NCBI GenBank assembly: GCA_002314445.1
Contig: DCFX01000035.1
Coordinates: 41,057 to 105,056, forward strand
Direction of reading: 5' to 3'
Origin: Treponema sp. UBA1793
Lineage (GTDB): Bacteria; Spirochaetota; Spirochaetia; Treponematales; Treponemataceae
Length of the DNA stretch: 64,000 bases
Of the stretch, positions 1 through 8,772 are shown piece after piece. The notes below the pieces were generated by a model. It did not search any database, had not been told where the DNA came from, and worked only from the letters and a program-made list of their open reading frames with translations. A program made the translations under genes and the position numbers. Position 1 is the first letter of the stretch. Each line of letters begins with the position of its first letter.

Positions 1-423
1 AAAAGCCAGCCCCGGAACGGCAATCGCGGCATGAGGCGGGAATTGCAGCGTGTCTACCTTTTCCGCTGTTTTTTCAGGTTCAAAAATACCATACGAACCT
101 GCGGTAAGCTGACCGGAGACAGGCCTATTCCCGTCGAGATAATAAAAATCCATCTGCCCCTCCCCGTACGTACAGGGAACGGCAACGCGTTTTCCGTCTG
201 CCAGCGCCGTTTCAATGATATACGACGTATTAACTTCGTCGGGTAGTGGGACAAATAAAAGGACAGTCTCTGCATTCTGATATACTTCTGAAGTGAGAAA
301 AGCGCGGTCAGCATCAGCGGATGCCTTCATTCTGTTCTGACTGTCAGCACAGAATGATTTTATATGCATGCGCATTTCACGTCGCAGTGCGTCTTTCTGA
401 CTAACGAGATCCGACTGTTCCAC
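1..423 (-). CDS. 5-formyltetrahydrofolate cyclo-ligase, 3' end cut by window edge
   Basis: Partial gene: the first 141 residues are present and the frame runs off the left edge. The family converts 5-formyl-THF to 5,10-methenyl-THF with ATP in the cytoplasmic one-carbon pool. Visible family features are an N-terminal KDALRREMR helix, the segment VLLFVPLPDEVNTSYII, VAVPCTYGEGQMDFY, and VPGLAF at the edge, matching the conserved VPGxAF turn. The start is GTG at 421-423, with a GGAGG Shine-Dalgarno 5 nt upstream (429-433). It overlaps the end of the preceding hydrogenase-like gene by 23 nt, so the two are probably translationally coupled. Without the C-terminal catalytic part the call rests on the N-terminal half, but the match is good. 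Confidence 0.85.
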   Translation of the reverse strand, partial: MEQSDLVSQKDALRREMRMHIKSFCADSQNRMKASADADRAFLTSEVYQNAETVLLFVPLPDEVNTSYIIETALADGKRVAVPCTYGEGQMDFYYLDGNRPVSGQLTAGSYGIFEPEKTAEKVDTLQFPPHAAIAVPGLAF

Positions 424-2011
424 CACCGCCTCCAGCTTTATTATTTTTACCGAACAGTAATTCTTCGTAGCGTGATTTCATTATCGTCACGCAGTCTTCA
501 AGTTTTGCCTGATGGCGTACAATATCCTCTGCAAGCGCACGGCAGTTAGGCGCGCCGCAGGAACCGCAGTCAAGACCGGGCAGCTGTTCAATAATGTCTT
601 CCATATTTTGCATCATCTTGCGTGCGGTTGCAAAATCACCGCTCAACTGCCGGGCAGGACGTGGCGTAATTTTCTTCGTAAATGACAGCGCTTCTATATC
701 GGGATCAGGTTCATCGAGCAGATCAGTAAGAAGCGGCGAGGCCGCATTAGCCCTGTCCTCCGACGCATTCTCGGCTGCAAGCGTTGCGGCAAGCGTTTTA
801 TTCCTCACTGCTGGAGAAGCCTCATTCTGCGCTTCTTCCGCAGAATGGGGGCGCTCGTTTTCCGGCAGCGTACGGGAAGCTAAATCTGCCGCCTGTACAC
901 GCCTGTTCCGCAGTCTGTTCCGCAGAACGGCAAGACCTTCACTGCCCGGCTTTATCATGAGAGGGCCGTTGATACAGCCGCCGGGGCATGCATCAATCTC
1001 TGCAAAATCGTACGAACTCATCTGCCCGTCTTCAATCGACTCAAGCGTCTCGATTACCTGCTGAATGCCGCATGCCGTAATCCAGTTGAACTTTTCCGGA
1101 TGTTCGAGAAAATGCACAGCATATTCCGATTCGCCCGATTCGCGCCCCCATGCAAGGCCATCCGGCGCATCGCTGTAATATTCCGAAATTTCAGGAAGTT
1201 TTATTCTGGATTCGACAGGTTTTCCGTCTTTCGATACAAAGTTCAGAGCTTTGAGTTCTTCAGCAATTTCGCTTACCGATTTTTTCTCATCGCTGCGCAT
1301 TTTTCGCAGTTCCGTAACGAGCGGCAGATAGAGCGATGCAAACGAAAAAGCACCGTCAATCGCAGTTGAATCGTAGCCGACAGGGGAACGCGCAACCGTT
1401 ATCTTCGCAGAGCACGGCGAAATAAGAAAAATACCGGTTTTATCCGCAGGGCCTGCGCGCGATTCCAGATCCTTACGTGCCCTTCTTGCAGTAAGTTCGA
1501 CAGGAGGCAGCAGTGGAAGTATGTTGTCGAGCAACGAAGGGAAACGCACTTCTATCAGTTTGATGACAGTCGGACACGAAGATGAAATGAGCGGTTTCGG
1601 CAGATTTTTTCCGTGGCTCAGCAGATACGACGTCGCGCGGCTTATGCGGAGTGCATCCTCTGACACATCGAACACGTCAGTAAAGCCGAGAAGCTTGAAC
1701 GCATCATGTATCTGCTTCTTTGAATAATGAACATTGAACTGCCCGTATATCGACGGAGTAATAAGAGCCGCCTTCAGCGTATACGGCTCCAAATCCTTTA
1801 TATCGGCAGAGAGTGAATATTTAGCCTTGTTCGGGCAGTGCCTGATGCATTCTCCACAGTCGATGCACCGTTCCTCAAGAATATGAGCCTTGCCGTTGCG
1901 GACCCGTATTGCCTCTGCAGGGCAGCCGGTAACGCATATAGTGCAGCCCTTGCACATATCCTCGTGAAGATGAACTGAATGAAACTGTGACGGAAACTGT
2001 TCTTCAGGCAT
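401..2011 (-). CDS. [FeFe]-hydrogenase-like iron-sulfur protein, sensory type
   Basis: A 536-residue protein with two N-terminal 4Fe-4S motifs (Cys20/23/26/30 and Cys49/52/55/59), an [FeFe]-hydrogenase H-cluster domain (about 75-370), a low-complexity linker, and a C-terminal Fe-S motif (Cys482/485/490/507, PF04060-like). H-cluster loops are recognisable: L1 is SSSCP (Cys146), L2 is SPCSAK (Cys200), L3 is CPGGC (Cys342/346). In catalytic hydrogenases L1 reads TSCCP; here the first Cys, which relays protons, is Ser145. Loss of that Cys is typical of putative sensory hydrogenases, so a redox or H2 sensor is inferred rather than a bulk H2 producer. It overlaps the ATPase gene by 8 nt, and the trio DRTGG-ATPase-hydrogenase resembles clostridial and thermotogal hydrogenase clusters. 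No PAS or kinase domain is fused to it. Confidence 0.85.
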   Translation of the reverse strand: MPEEQFPSQFHSVHLHEDMCKGCTICVTGCPAEAIRVRNGKAHILEERCIDCGECIRHCPNKAKYSLSADIKDLEPYTLKAALITPSIYGQFNVHYSKKQIHDAFKLLGFTDVFDVSEDALRISRATSYLLSHGKNLPKPLISSSCPTVIKLIEVRFPSLLDNILPLLPPVELTARRARKDLESRAGPADKTGIFLISPCSAKITVARSPVGYDSTAIDGAFSFASLYLPLVTELRKMRSDEKKSVSEIAEELKALNFVSKDGKPVESRIKLPEISEYYSDAPDGLAWGRESGESEYAVHFLEHPEKFNWITACGIQQVIETLESIEDGQMSSYDFAEIDACPGGCINGPLMIKPGSEGLAVLRNRLRNRRVQAADLASRTLPENERPHSAEEAQNEASPAVRNKTLAATLAAENASEDRANAASPLLTDLLDEPDPDIEALSFTKKITPRPARQLSGDFATARKMMQNMEDIIEQLPGLDCGSCGAPNCRALAEDIVRHQAKLEDCVTIMKSRYEELLFGKNNKAGGGGGTVGSR

Positions 2012-2423
2012 TCTGTATGTGTATCTCCATTGTCACTTTCGTACCGACTCCGACAGTACTCTCTATATTCATAAAATCAGAATTGCGTTTCATATTGGGA
2101 AGCCCCATGCCGGCGCCCCACCCCAGATCGCGGGCTTCCGCAGATGCCGTCGAATAGCCCGGCTGCATAGCAAGTTCTATATCAGGAATTCCGGGTCCAT
2201 GATCTTCCATCACGATTGAAATTCTGTCCTCGGCAATATCGACCGTTGCTTTTCCGCCGTGCGCGTGAATCACCATATTGATTTCCGCTTCAAACATTGC
2301 TATTGCAGTCCGTTTCACCGTTGCGACAGGGACTCCAAGCTGCTGCAGTTTTCTCTTGATATCCTGAGAAGCTGTCCCTGCCTTTGAAAAATCATCCCCT
2401 GAAACATCGTATTCGTATTTCAT
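2004..2423 (-). CDS. RsbW/HATPase_c-type ATP-binding protein (anti-sigma or kinase-like)
   Basis: A 139-residue stand-alone GHKL ATPase domain. The N box (FEAEINMVIHA), G1 box (DHGPGIPD) and G2 box (GWGAGMGLPNMKR) are intact, so ATP binding is expected. There is no dimerisation or phosphoacceptor His domain, which fits anti-sigma factor or serine-kinase members of the RsbW/SpoIIAB group rather than a full histidine kinase. It overlaps the upstream DRTGG gene by 4 nt (ATGA) and the downstream hydrogenase-like gene by 8 nt, so all three are probably one coupled unit. I infer that it passes on the redox signal sensed by the hydrogenase-like protein; its partner cannot be seen here. Confidence 0.8.
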   Translation of the reverse strand: MKYEYDVSGDDFSKAGTASQDIKRKLQQLGVPVATVKRTAIAMFEAEINMVIHAHGGKATVDIAEDRISIVMEDHGPGIPDIELAMQPGYSTASAEARDLGWGAGMGLPNMKRNSDFMNIESTVGVGTKVTMEIHIQNA

Positions 2424-2773
2424 CGTTCAGCTTGATTCCCCTTCAGTCCTGCAGCAAAAAGTTTTCCGCACGCGGGGAACATAGGCATACCTGTTTCGAT
2501 AATAAAAAGATTATCCTCTTTTGCAAGAGAAATCATTTCTACCGTAGGTTTCTTACCACGGACAAAACAAACACCGTCAAGATCAAGCAGGCTCGCTGTT
2601 CGGATCACCTGTATATTTACGAGACCTGTAAGCAGCATCCCCCTGTCATGATAAAACGCCATGACGTCGCTCATCATATCTGATCCACAGGCTGTCATAA
2701 TTTCCTTATCCTTAAATTCTTCTCCGCAGACGATCGTACCATTCACAATCTGCGCAATTTTTTCAACAGTCAT
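2420..2773 (-). CDS. DRTGG-domain protein
   Basis: A 117-residue protein matching the stand-alone DRTGG domain (PF07085), a ligand-binding-like domain often encoded beside [FeFe]-hydrogenase genes and RsbW-like ATPases. Recognisable features are the N-terminal VEKIAQIVNGTIVCGEE strand-helix-strand, the MSDVMAF turn, and the NIQVIRTASLLDLDGVCFV core. The start is supported by a GAGGAG sequence 6-7 nt upstream. It is the first gene of the minus-strand operon and overlaps the next gene by 4 nt. No enzymatic motif is visible; a sensory or regulatory role is inferred only from its neighbours. Confidence 0.75.
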   Translation of the reverse strand: MTVEKIAQIVNGTIVCGEEFKDKEIMTACGSDMMSDVMAFYHDRGMLLTGLVNIQVIRTASLLDLDGVCFVRGKKPTVEMISLAKEDNLFIIETGMPMFPACGKLFAAGLKGNQAER

Positions 2774-2900
2774 ACTGACTCCTCTGAAAGTTAAACCGAA
2801 GCTTGCGTGCTGTGTTTCTCTTGTTCATGTATACATACTATCACGTTTTCCTGAAAAAAGAAAAGAAAATGTCCGGGGCCTAAGGCCTGTTGTGCGGGTT

Positions 2901-2934
2901 AAATAAAAAAATCGTACAGCTATGTGTACGATTT
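2901..2934 (-). terminator. Rho-independent terminator of tRNA-Asn
   Basis: A perfect 10-bp stem (2909-2918 with 2925-2934) encloses a 6-nt loop. On the minus strand it is followed by a T-rich run. It starts 3 nt beyond the tRNA 3' end, so it terminates that transcript. Confidence 0.85.
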
Positions 2935-2936
2935 AG

Positions 2937-3009
2937 CGCCCCCTGCAGGTTTTGAACCTGCGACACATGGATTAACAGTCCATTGCTCTACCAGCTGAGC
3001 TAAGGGAGC
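2937..3009 (-). tRNA. tRNA-Asn (anticodon GTT)
   Basis: A 73-nt tRNA on the minus strand. The acceptor stem pairs GCTCCCT with AGGGGGC, including one T-G pair. The D-arm begins TAGCTCAGCTGGTAGAGC, the anticodon loop is CTGTTAA giving GTT, and the T-arm is GCAGGTTCAAAACCTGC. The discriminator base is G and CCA is not encoded. The gene-poor stretch 2774-3199 otherwise holds only its terminator and the promoter of the plus-strand gene at 3200. Confidence 0.95.
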
Positions 3010-3161
3010 GGGCGTCCTCAATCAGGAACGTAAGAGTGATATTATAGAAATCCGGAAAAAAAGTCAATAGTTTTTCTGATTATTGAATCAGCTTATTTTG
3101 TACAGACGTTTGCAGACAGCCAAAAGCCTCTTCCCGGGGACACTGGTAAGCCGATTTTTTC

Positions 3162-3191
3162 TTAGCAAATCCGGCAAAAAAGTGATATAGT
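3162..3191 (+). promoter_or_regulatory. Sigma-70-type promoter of the diguanylate cyclase gene
   Basis: TTAGCA, an 18-nt spacer, then TATAGT (3186-3191). Eight nt separate the -10 from the ATG at 3200 and there is no Shine-Dalgarno, so the transcript is predicted to begin at or next to the start codon. Confidence 0.6.
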
Positions 3192-3199
3192 AGTAGCGT

Positions 3200-4351
3200 A
3201 TGGTTGAATCATCTACAGACATCCTTGCTCAATTCCAGCATCTCCAAAAATCGGGCATGCTCGATTCCCTTGAAGACATGCAGAGGGAAAATAAAGAGTT
3301 GAACCGTATTATTTCTGATATGGTTCAACTCGTTTCCTATACAGGCGTTGATTCAATGCTCAGGTTCCTTATTTCAAAATTTCTTGATTATTTTATTCCG
3401 CAGACACTCGTGGTTATAGTAAAGCAGCCCCGCAACGACTCTCTCCAGCAGTATCACTTTAAACGGCTTACAAAAACACGTGATTTCATAAAGGAAAGTT
3501 CTTTTTATACTTTGAAGGAATTTTTTGATACACATACAAATACGTATCAAAGCGGAGAGGCTGTTTCGTTCAAATCAATCGAAAAGGAATTTGCAGCCGA
3601 TACATTTGAATCCGATTTCCTCAGCCTGCGGCCGAACCTGATCATTCCTCTTATGGGAATCGGCGGCGTATATGGCATTATCATCATGGGGGACAAGATT
3701 GTCGGCAATGAATATACAATAAACGAACTGGACTATATGCACCGGATGTTTTCAATTCTCGCCATTACGATGCAGAACGAACTCCATTACGAAACATCAA
3801 TTACCGATCCTAAGACAGGACTGTTTACATATGACTATTTTTTTAAGCGCATTCAGGAAAAAATTGCGTCTGCCCGGCGGTATAACACGTCTTCTGCAAT
3901 ACTCATGCTCGACATAGACCACTTCAAAATTTTCAACGACAAATATGGTCATCTTGCCGGAGATAAAGTACTTGTAGCTCTTGCGCAGGCCCTCCAGCAT
4001 ACGGTCAGGGAAGATGATTGTGTAGCACGCTTCGGGGGGGAAGAATTTTCAATACTGCTTTCCGAATGCGCACCCGACTCTCTTTTCATCGTAGCAGAGC
4101 GGATACGCAAAGCAGTCTCCGAAATTGAATTATACGAAAAGGAACAGAAGCTCCAGATAACGGTGAGCATCGGCGGATGCATGATTGAAGCGTTCAGGGG
4201 CATCACACCGAAATATATTTTCAAACGCGCAGACCAGGCTCTTTACTATTCAAAGGAAACCGGACGCAACCGGTCGACAATATTTACAATCGGACTTCTC
4301 GGCCGGGCTCTCATGGAAAACCAGGCTGACGAAAACGACAGGCCGGTGTAA
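3200..4351 (+). CDS. Diguanylate cyclase (GAF-like + GGDEF)
   Basis: A 383-residue cytoplasmic protein. Residues about 1-45 look like a coiled coil, about 45-190 like a GAF-type sensor domain, and about 200-370 is a GGDEF domain. The active-site motif is GGEEF at residues 279-283, and an RxxD inhibitory site (Arg270-Asp273) sits five residues upstream, so the enzyme should make cyclic-di-GMP from two GTP and be product-inhibited. DIDHFKIFNDKYGH carries the metal and substrate residues. No membrane segment is seen. It is a single-gene unit ending in a hairpin shared with the convergent OmpA-like gene. The ligand of the GAF-like domain is unknown. Confidence 0.9.
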   Translation: MVESSTDILAQFQHLQKSGMLDSLEDMQRENKELNRIISDMVQLVSYTGVDSMLRFLISKFLDYFIPQTLVVIVKQPRNDSLQQYHFKRLTKTRDFIKESSFYTLKEFFDTHTNTYQSGEAVSFKSIEKEFAADTFESDFLSLRPNLIIPLMGIGGVYGIIIMGDKIVGNEYTINELDYMHRMFSILAITMQNELHYETSITDPKTGLFTYDYFFKRIQEKIASARRYNTSSAILMLDIDHFKIFNDKYGHLAGDKVLVALAQALQHTVREDDCVARFGGEEFSILLSECAPDSLFIVAERIRKAVSEIELYEKEQKLQITVSIGGCMIEAFRGITPKYIFKRADQALYYSKETGRNRSTIFTIGLLGRALMENQADENDRPV

Positions 4352-4368
4352 AAACAAACACCGGCCTG
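4339..4368. terminator. Hairpin terminator between convergent genes
   Basis: A perfect 11-bp stem (4339-4349 with 4358-4368) encloses an 8-nt loop and includes the stop codon of the plus-strand gene. It lies 14 nt beyond the stop of the minus-strand OmpA-like gene. The flanking sequence is T-rich but has no long T-run on either side, so it may act weakly in both directions. Confidence 0.6.
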
Positions 4369-4381
4369 CATATTCAATTAC

Positions 4382-7300
4382 TTATTTTACAAGAATAAAC
4401 TCAACCCTGCGGTTTTTCCAGTTGTTGTCCTTATCCTTCCAGTCTACGACAAGTTCCGTGCCGCCCTTTCCTTCTGTGGAAAGACGGGCAGCGCCCACTC
4501 CCTTGTTTACAAGGTATGACTTTACGAACTCTGCACGTTTAAGAGACAGAGGGATAAGAGCCGGTCCCCACGACCGGGGATTATCAGTTGTTTCTTCGGC
4601 ATCGTTGTCTGTAGTACGGTTCGCATGGCCGACAACGGTTACTTTATAATCCTTGAATTTGTTAAGGATATCGGCAATACGGTTGAGCACTTTCTCATTC
4701 TTTTCAGCCTGCTCCGCTGTAACGCCATCTTTCTTTCCGGGTGCAGATTCAACTTTGAAATCAGCATTATCAGGGCGGAAGATGATTGACGGAACAGCCA
4801 TTTTAAGCACGTTGCCGTCGCGGATAACGAGAACGTCCACTGGTATAATTCCGTTGATTGTCGACGACATACCGAGGCTGTCTTTTACCGTAAACGTCCA
4901 CGGATAATCCATAGCTGACTGTACGCGTTCGGCCATGCCGCCTGCATCCTTCTGTATATTGCTCAGGCCGTCCCACACCATGCGGTTTGTGATAGTCGAT
5001 GTACCGCCTGTCTTCCAGAACATATTCCCGTGCGGATCGTAAATCGTAAACGTCCAGTCCGTAATTTTTCCCTTTGTTGAACCGTTGAGCATTATAAAGA
5101 GATCATCATCGGTACCATCATTATCCGGGCTGAAATATTCAGGCGCTGTCTTTACGGTGAGTACGGGCGGCAAAGCTGAACAAACGAACGGAGAAGAAGA
5201 AACCGTAACTTTATTTCCCTTTTTGTAAGCTATCTGCAGTTTTCCGGTGAACGTACCTTCACCCGGTTTTCCGGTGCTGTCAAGTCCGTCCCATGTGATT
5301 GCAGCAGGAACGTTCGGGCTGTCTTTGTCGGACCAGCCGCGTATTGAATTTCCGCTCTCGTCGCAGACATCGAAATTCCATGATAGAATGCCATCGGCAA
5401 CAGTCGTACGGATTGAAAAAGTCTGTGAATCAAGTACGCCGTCTCCGTTCGGTGATATACCGTCGGACTCTGTCGTAATGTATGCTTTCACTTCCCTGGT
5501 GTCGAGTGCAATACCGTTAAACGCGGTACTGAACTTGTTGCCGGCATCATCTGTCGAGCCAATTGTAATCGAATAGATTCCGTCGGGAACTTTATTGCCG
5601 GATTCATCCGCACCGTTCCACTCAAAACCTGCTTTTCCGTCTGTCTGAACGGTACCCTTCCAGGTGTATTTCCGTACAGTCGTCCCCTTTGCATTCTTTA
5701 CTTCAGCCGTCCACAGACTCTCTGTCGTACAGCCCTTTACTGCGACAGGAACTGTATCCTGGCTTCCGTCTCCGTCGGGAGAGAACGATGACCAGGGAAT
5801 TTCAGCAGCAAGATACGGTGCCTTTGTGTCGAGCGTAAACGGCTGTGTCACCGCAGACGCTGTCGAATCGTTTGCGGAAGTTATCTGAAGTGATGCGGAA
5901 TACTGGCCGTCCGGACAGATGATTCCGCTGTCGTCTTTTCCATCCCACACGAATGAGGATGGAACGGACTTATTTTCGCTGACAGTCTTCACTACTGTTT
6001 TGGAATCGGCAGAAGTAACTGTAAACGTATATTTAATAATTCCGCCGCTTCCCGCGTGTGTCACCGGCGTAAATGTAATCGAATCCTTAACATTGTCGCT
6101 GTTCGGCGAGAATGCCGTACTCTGCATGGCGAGCATGATTGTCGCTTCGGTCGTATCAAGGCTGAATGCATCGGAACGGATAACGCCGGTATTGCCGGCA
6201 AGGTCTGTCGCGGAAAGTTCAAATACGTACGAACCGTTCGCGGCAAGCTTCCCGGAGTCGTCAAGGCCGTCCCATACGATTGAGTCAGGAGGAAATTCCC
6301 CAAACGGGAACTGCCTCACAACTTTTGACGGATCTCCGGCCGCATAAATTTTTCCGTTCCACGACTGCACCGTCGCAAGCGTCTTCGGTGTAAAGAACTG
6401 GCTGATTGTAAGCGTACTCTTTGAACCTGCGCCGAACACTTTGTCGGAAACGCGGACCTGTGCATCAGGCTTTGTCGTATCAAGAACGAATACAGGAGAC
6501 GAGACCGGAACGGGTTCAAAACCGTTAAGATATTTTGCAGTTACCTTAGCCTGATAGCGTCCGTTCCCCAGCACAGTGCCGTCAGCATCAGTTCCGTCGA
6601 ACACGATTTTTTCCGGCGGTATTTCGGACGATGACGAATCATACGTGCGGCATACTTTGCCGTTCGTGTCGGCAATTGAGACAGCCCACGATGTAAGCCT
6701 GTTTCCGCTGTTCGCAGCCGGAACGGGGATCGTCACATTGAACGTAATTGCCGAAAGTCTGCTGTCAGTTTTCGGAGAAAAATATTTACTGCCGTCAATC
6801 GTAATATTTGTTGCGGGTTTCTCAGCAGAAAAAATAATGTTTGCAATAGAAGCGGGAGCCGAAACGTTGCCTGCACGATCCTTCGACGTAATGTCGTACG
6901 AGTATACTCCATCGGCAACGGGAGCGCCCGAATCATCCGTACCGCTCCAGCTGAAATTGAGCGGCTCCGTATTCTTCCACGAATAGGTGCGTACGACGGA
7001 ACCACTGGCAGCCTTAAATCTGCCGATCCACTCGTCCTCTTTTGAGCCGGACTGCTTTATGCCGAACTCCGACTTTGCACCTTCACCGAAAATGCGGTCT
7101 TTCGGCTGTTCGACAATGACCGCAGGAGCATGTGTATCAACGACGACTTCATATTTATCAGTCGTACCCATATTGCCGTTATCGTCCGTTGCCGTAAAAT
7201 AATAATAATACGTTCCGTCAGGAACCGTTTCTCCGCTGTCGGCAGCGCCGTTCCATGTTACGGCTGCAGGGATATCAACTCCCTGTTTTGGCGTAAACAG

Positions 7301-7564
7301 CTGCTTGAAAAATGATTTGAACGTCACTTTCTCAGGAAGAGCTATTTTGTTTCCTATGGTGCGGACCGTTTTTCCGCCTGCATCCTGAACAACAAGGCTC
7401 CATGCCTCGACATACCGTTTTTCATATATGCGGAGGGGAATGACAAGTTCATCCTGTATACCGTCGTTATTCGGCGAAATGAATTTAGTATTTCGTTGTG
7501 CAAAAACTGGAGACGCACTCAGAAGAACTACAGATGCTGCTACTGATAAAATTATTTTTTTCAT
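4382..7564 (-). CDS. Ig-repeat outer-membrane protein with C-terminal OmpA domain
   Basis: A 1060-residue secreted protein with an N-terminal signal peptide (about 1-22, ending VFAQ). It has about eight FlgD-like Ig repeats, each built around W/F-(D/N)-G-x-D-x-x-G, then a G-x-Y strand and a D-x-x-G-N end. Several repeats open with an acidic FSPN(D/G)DG turn that could bind calcium. The last ~150 residues form an OmpA-like peptidoglycan-binding domain (VTVVGHANRT ... LSLKRAEFVKSYLV ... NRRVEFILVK). The likely role is a long periplasmic strut anchored to peptidoglycan, possibly partnering the beta-barrel encoded just upstream. The two genes share one A (TAATG), indicating translational coupling. 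The barrel partnership is inferred from context. Confidence 0.8.
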   Translation of the reverse strand: MKKIILSVAASVVLLSASPVFAQRNTKFISPNNDGIQDELVIPLRIYEKRYVEAWSLVVQDAGGKTVRTIGNKIALPEKVTFKSFFKQLFTPKQGVDIPAAVTWNGAADSGETVPDGTYYYYFTATDDNGNMGTTDKYEVVVDTHAPAVIVEQPKDRIFGEGAKSEFGIKQSGSKEDEWIGRFKAASGSVVRTYSWKNTEPLNFSWSGTDDSGAPVADGVYSYDITSKDRAGNVSAPASIANIIFSAEKPATNITIDGSKYFSPKTDSRLSAITFNVTIPVPAANSGNRLTSWAVSIADTNGKVCRTYDSSSSEIPPEKIVFDGTDADGTVLGNGRYQAKVTAKYLNGFEPVPVSSPVFVLDTTKPDAQVRVSDKVFGAGSKSTLTISQFFTPKTLATVQSWNGKIYAAGDPSKVVRQFPFGEFPPDSIVWDGLDDSGKLAANGSYVFELSATDLAGNTGVIRSDAFSLDTTEATIMLAMQSTAFSPNSDNVKDSITFTPVTHAGSGGIIKYTFTVTSADSKTVVKTVSENKSVPSSFVWDGKDDSGIICPDGQYSASLQITSANDSTASAVTQPFTLDTKAPYLAAEIPWSSFSPDGDGSQDTVPVAVKGCTTESLWTAEVKNAKGTTVRKYTWKGTVQTDGKAGFEWNGADESGNKVPDGIYSITIGSTDDAGNKFSTAFNGIALDTREVKAYITTESDGISPNGDGVLDSQTFSIRTTVADGILSWNFDVCDESGNSIRGWSDKDSPNVPAAITWDGLDSTGKPGEGTFTGKLQIAYKKGNKVTVSSSPFVCSALPPVLTVKTAPEYFSPDNDGTDDDLFIMLNGSTKGKITDWTFTIYDPHGNMFWKTGGTSTITNRMVWDGLSNIQKDAGGMAERVQSAMDYPWTFTVKDSLGMSSTINGIIPVDVLVIRDGNVLKMAVPSIIFRPDNADFKVESAPGKKDGVTAEQAEKNEKVLNRIADILNKFKDYKVTVVGHANRTTDNDAEETTDNPRSWGPALIPLSLKRAEFVKSYLVNKGVGAARLSTEGKGGTELVVDWKDKDNNWKNRRVEFILVK

Positions 7565-8628
7565 TACTGGTTATCCTCCTCTCCGTTCCACAGTTCAATC
7601 TTCGGCGGGTCGGTATCCTGCATACCGAGATTGATTTTTACTCCCCCTGAGCATGCATTCACCGTCTGGTACAACTGCTGCCATGCGGCGCTTGTAGTCA
7701 TCTCGCTCTGTCCCCATCCGTTCTTCTTTAAATATTCGCTGTTCCCTGCATTGAACGTAAAGCGGTACCCAAGACTGACTGACGGCATATAGTTTGCATA
7801 TCCGGCGATTGATTCGCGGACATTGATTTCTTCTGCGATACGCAGATACAGCATGTTGTTGAACAAAAGCTGCATGCCCGTATCTACGATGAGATTCTGA
7901 AATCCCGGGGCGGTTAAATCAAAAGACATGCCGCCTTTAAAATAGTCATTCGAAAAAAAGACTGCCGCTGCACCGACGCGGAATGTTGCGATCTGGGGAA
8001 ACGTACCCGTATCTTCATCGGCATACATTCCCTTCAATGTTGTAAACGTATAATTTTTCCCAAGATTGAGAACCGACACACCGATGCGGAAATCCTTCAT
8101 AAATCCCAGCTGTTCAAGCCGGTACAAAGCGCCGATATCTGCGCCGAGAGACCAGTCGCTGCCTGCACCCCAGAAGAGACCTGCGTTCAAGCCGGCACCG
8201 ACGCTCAAATGTTCGGATACTTCCTTTGCAATACCAATGTTTGTACCGACGATATTCCCCACATTCATTTCGTCAAACGGCAGAAAATCACCTTTTATGA
8301 TTGCGCTTGCGACGAACCACTTTGACGGAATCAGCAGACCTGTCTGGAATGCAGAACCGAAAGCATGGTCGGCATCACTTGAAGAAAAAAGGGCCGTGTA
8401 TCCTGCGTCGAGAGTAATACGCTGTTCATACGCAATCAGGGCAGGATTAAAGGCAATAGAATCCGGACCTGCAGAAAAAATTCCGCCGCCTGCACCAGAA
8501 GACCCTGAAGTTAACTGAGTGGGACTTGACAGTCTGTCCAGACTTTCACTGCCCACCGGCGGATTATAGGCAAACAGCAAAGTTGTCATACAGACTGCAG
8601 CTAGCACTGACACGATTTTTTTAATCAT
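7564..8628 (-). CDS. Outer-membrane beta-barrel protein (PorV/FadL/UPF0164-like)
   Basis: A 354-residue protein with a clear signal peptide (about 1-20, ending LLFAY). After a short Ser/Gly-rich stretch, the phrase SIAFNPALIAYEQRITLDAGY matches the start of PorV/FadL-type barrels such as the treponemal UPF0164 family. Alternating aromatic/glycine strands continue to about residue 300, followed by a polar tail. It probably sits in the outer membrane, either as a transporter or as a scaffold for the Ig/OmpA protein encoded next. The start has GGGAGGA upstream. UPF0164 versus PorV membership cannot be settled by eye. Confidence 0.65.
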   Translation of the reverse strand: MIKKIVSVLAAVCMTTLLFAYNPPVGSESLDRLSSPTQLTSGSSGAGGGIFSAGPDSIAFNPALIAYEQRITLDAGYTALFSSSDADHAFGSAFQTGLLIPSKWFVASAIIKGDFLPFDEMNVGNIVGTNIGIAKEVSEHLSVGAGLNAGLFWGAGSDWSLGADIGALYRLEQLGFMKDFRIGVSVLNLGKNYTFTTLKGMYADEDTGTFPQIATFRVGAAAVFFSNDYFKGGMSFDLTAPGFQNLIVDTGMQLLFNNMLYLRIAEEINVRESIAGYANYMPSVSLGYRFTFNAGNSEYLKKNGWGQSEMTTSAAWQQLYQTVNACSGGVKINLGMQDTDPPKIELWNGEEDNQ

Positions 8629-8736
8629 TATAAAAATCCTCCCTAAGATCAGTCGGAACTGTCATAAACAGCTCTTTCCTACAATGATAGTACTAAAAAA
8701 TCCGCAGTTAATCCACAAGGACAGCACTGCAGACAT

Positions 8737-8765
8737 TTGACGCATAGAAAAGAATAACATACAAT
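8737..8765 (+). promoter_or_regulatory. Promoter of the rnf operon
   Basis: TTGACG (8737-8742), exactly 17 nt, TACAAT (8760-8765). This is one of the best sigma-70 matches in the window. The ATG of rnfC starts 8 nt after the last base of the -10 (7-nt gap) and no Shine-Dalgarno is present, so rnfC is predicted to be leaderless. Confidence 0.8.
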
Positions 8766-8772
8766 AGAGTGC

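Noticed and set aside
54..314. An 86-codon minus-strand ORF at the left edge.
   Set aside because: It is in a different frame from the 5-formyl-THF cyclo-ligase reading, which starts at GTG 423 and contains the family motifs.
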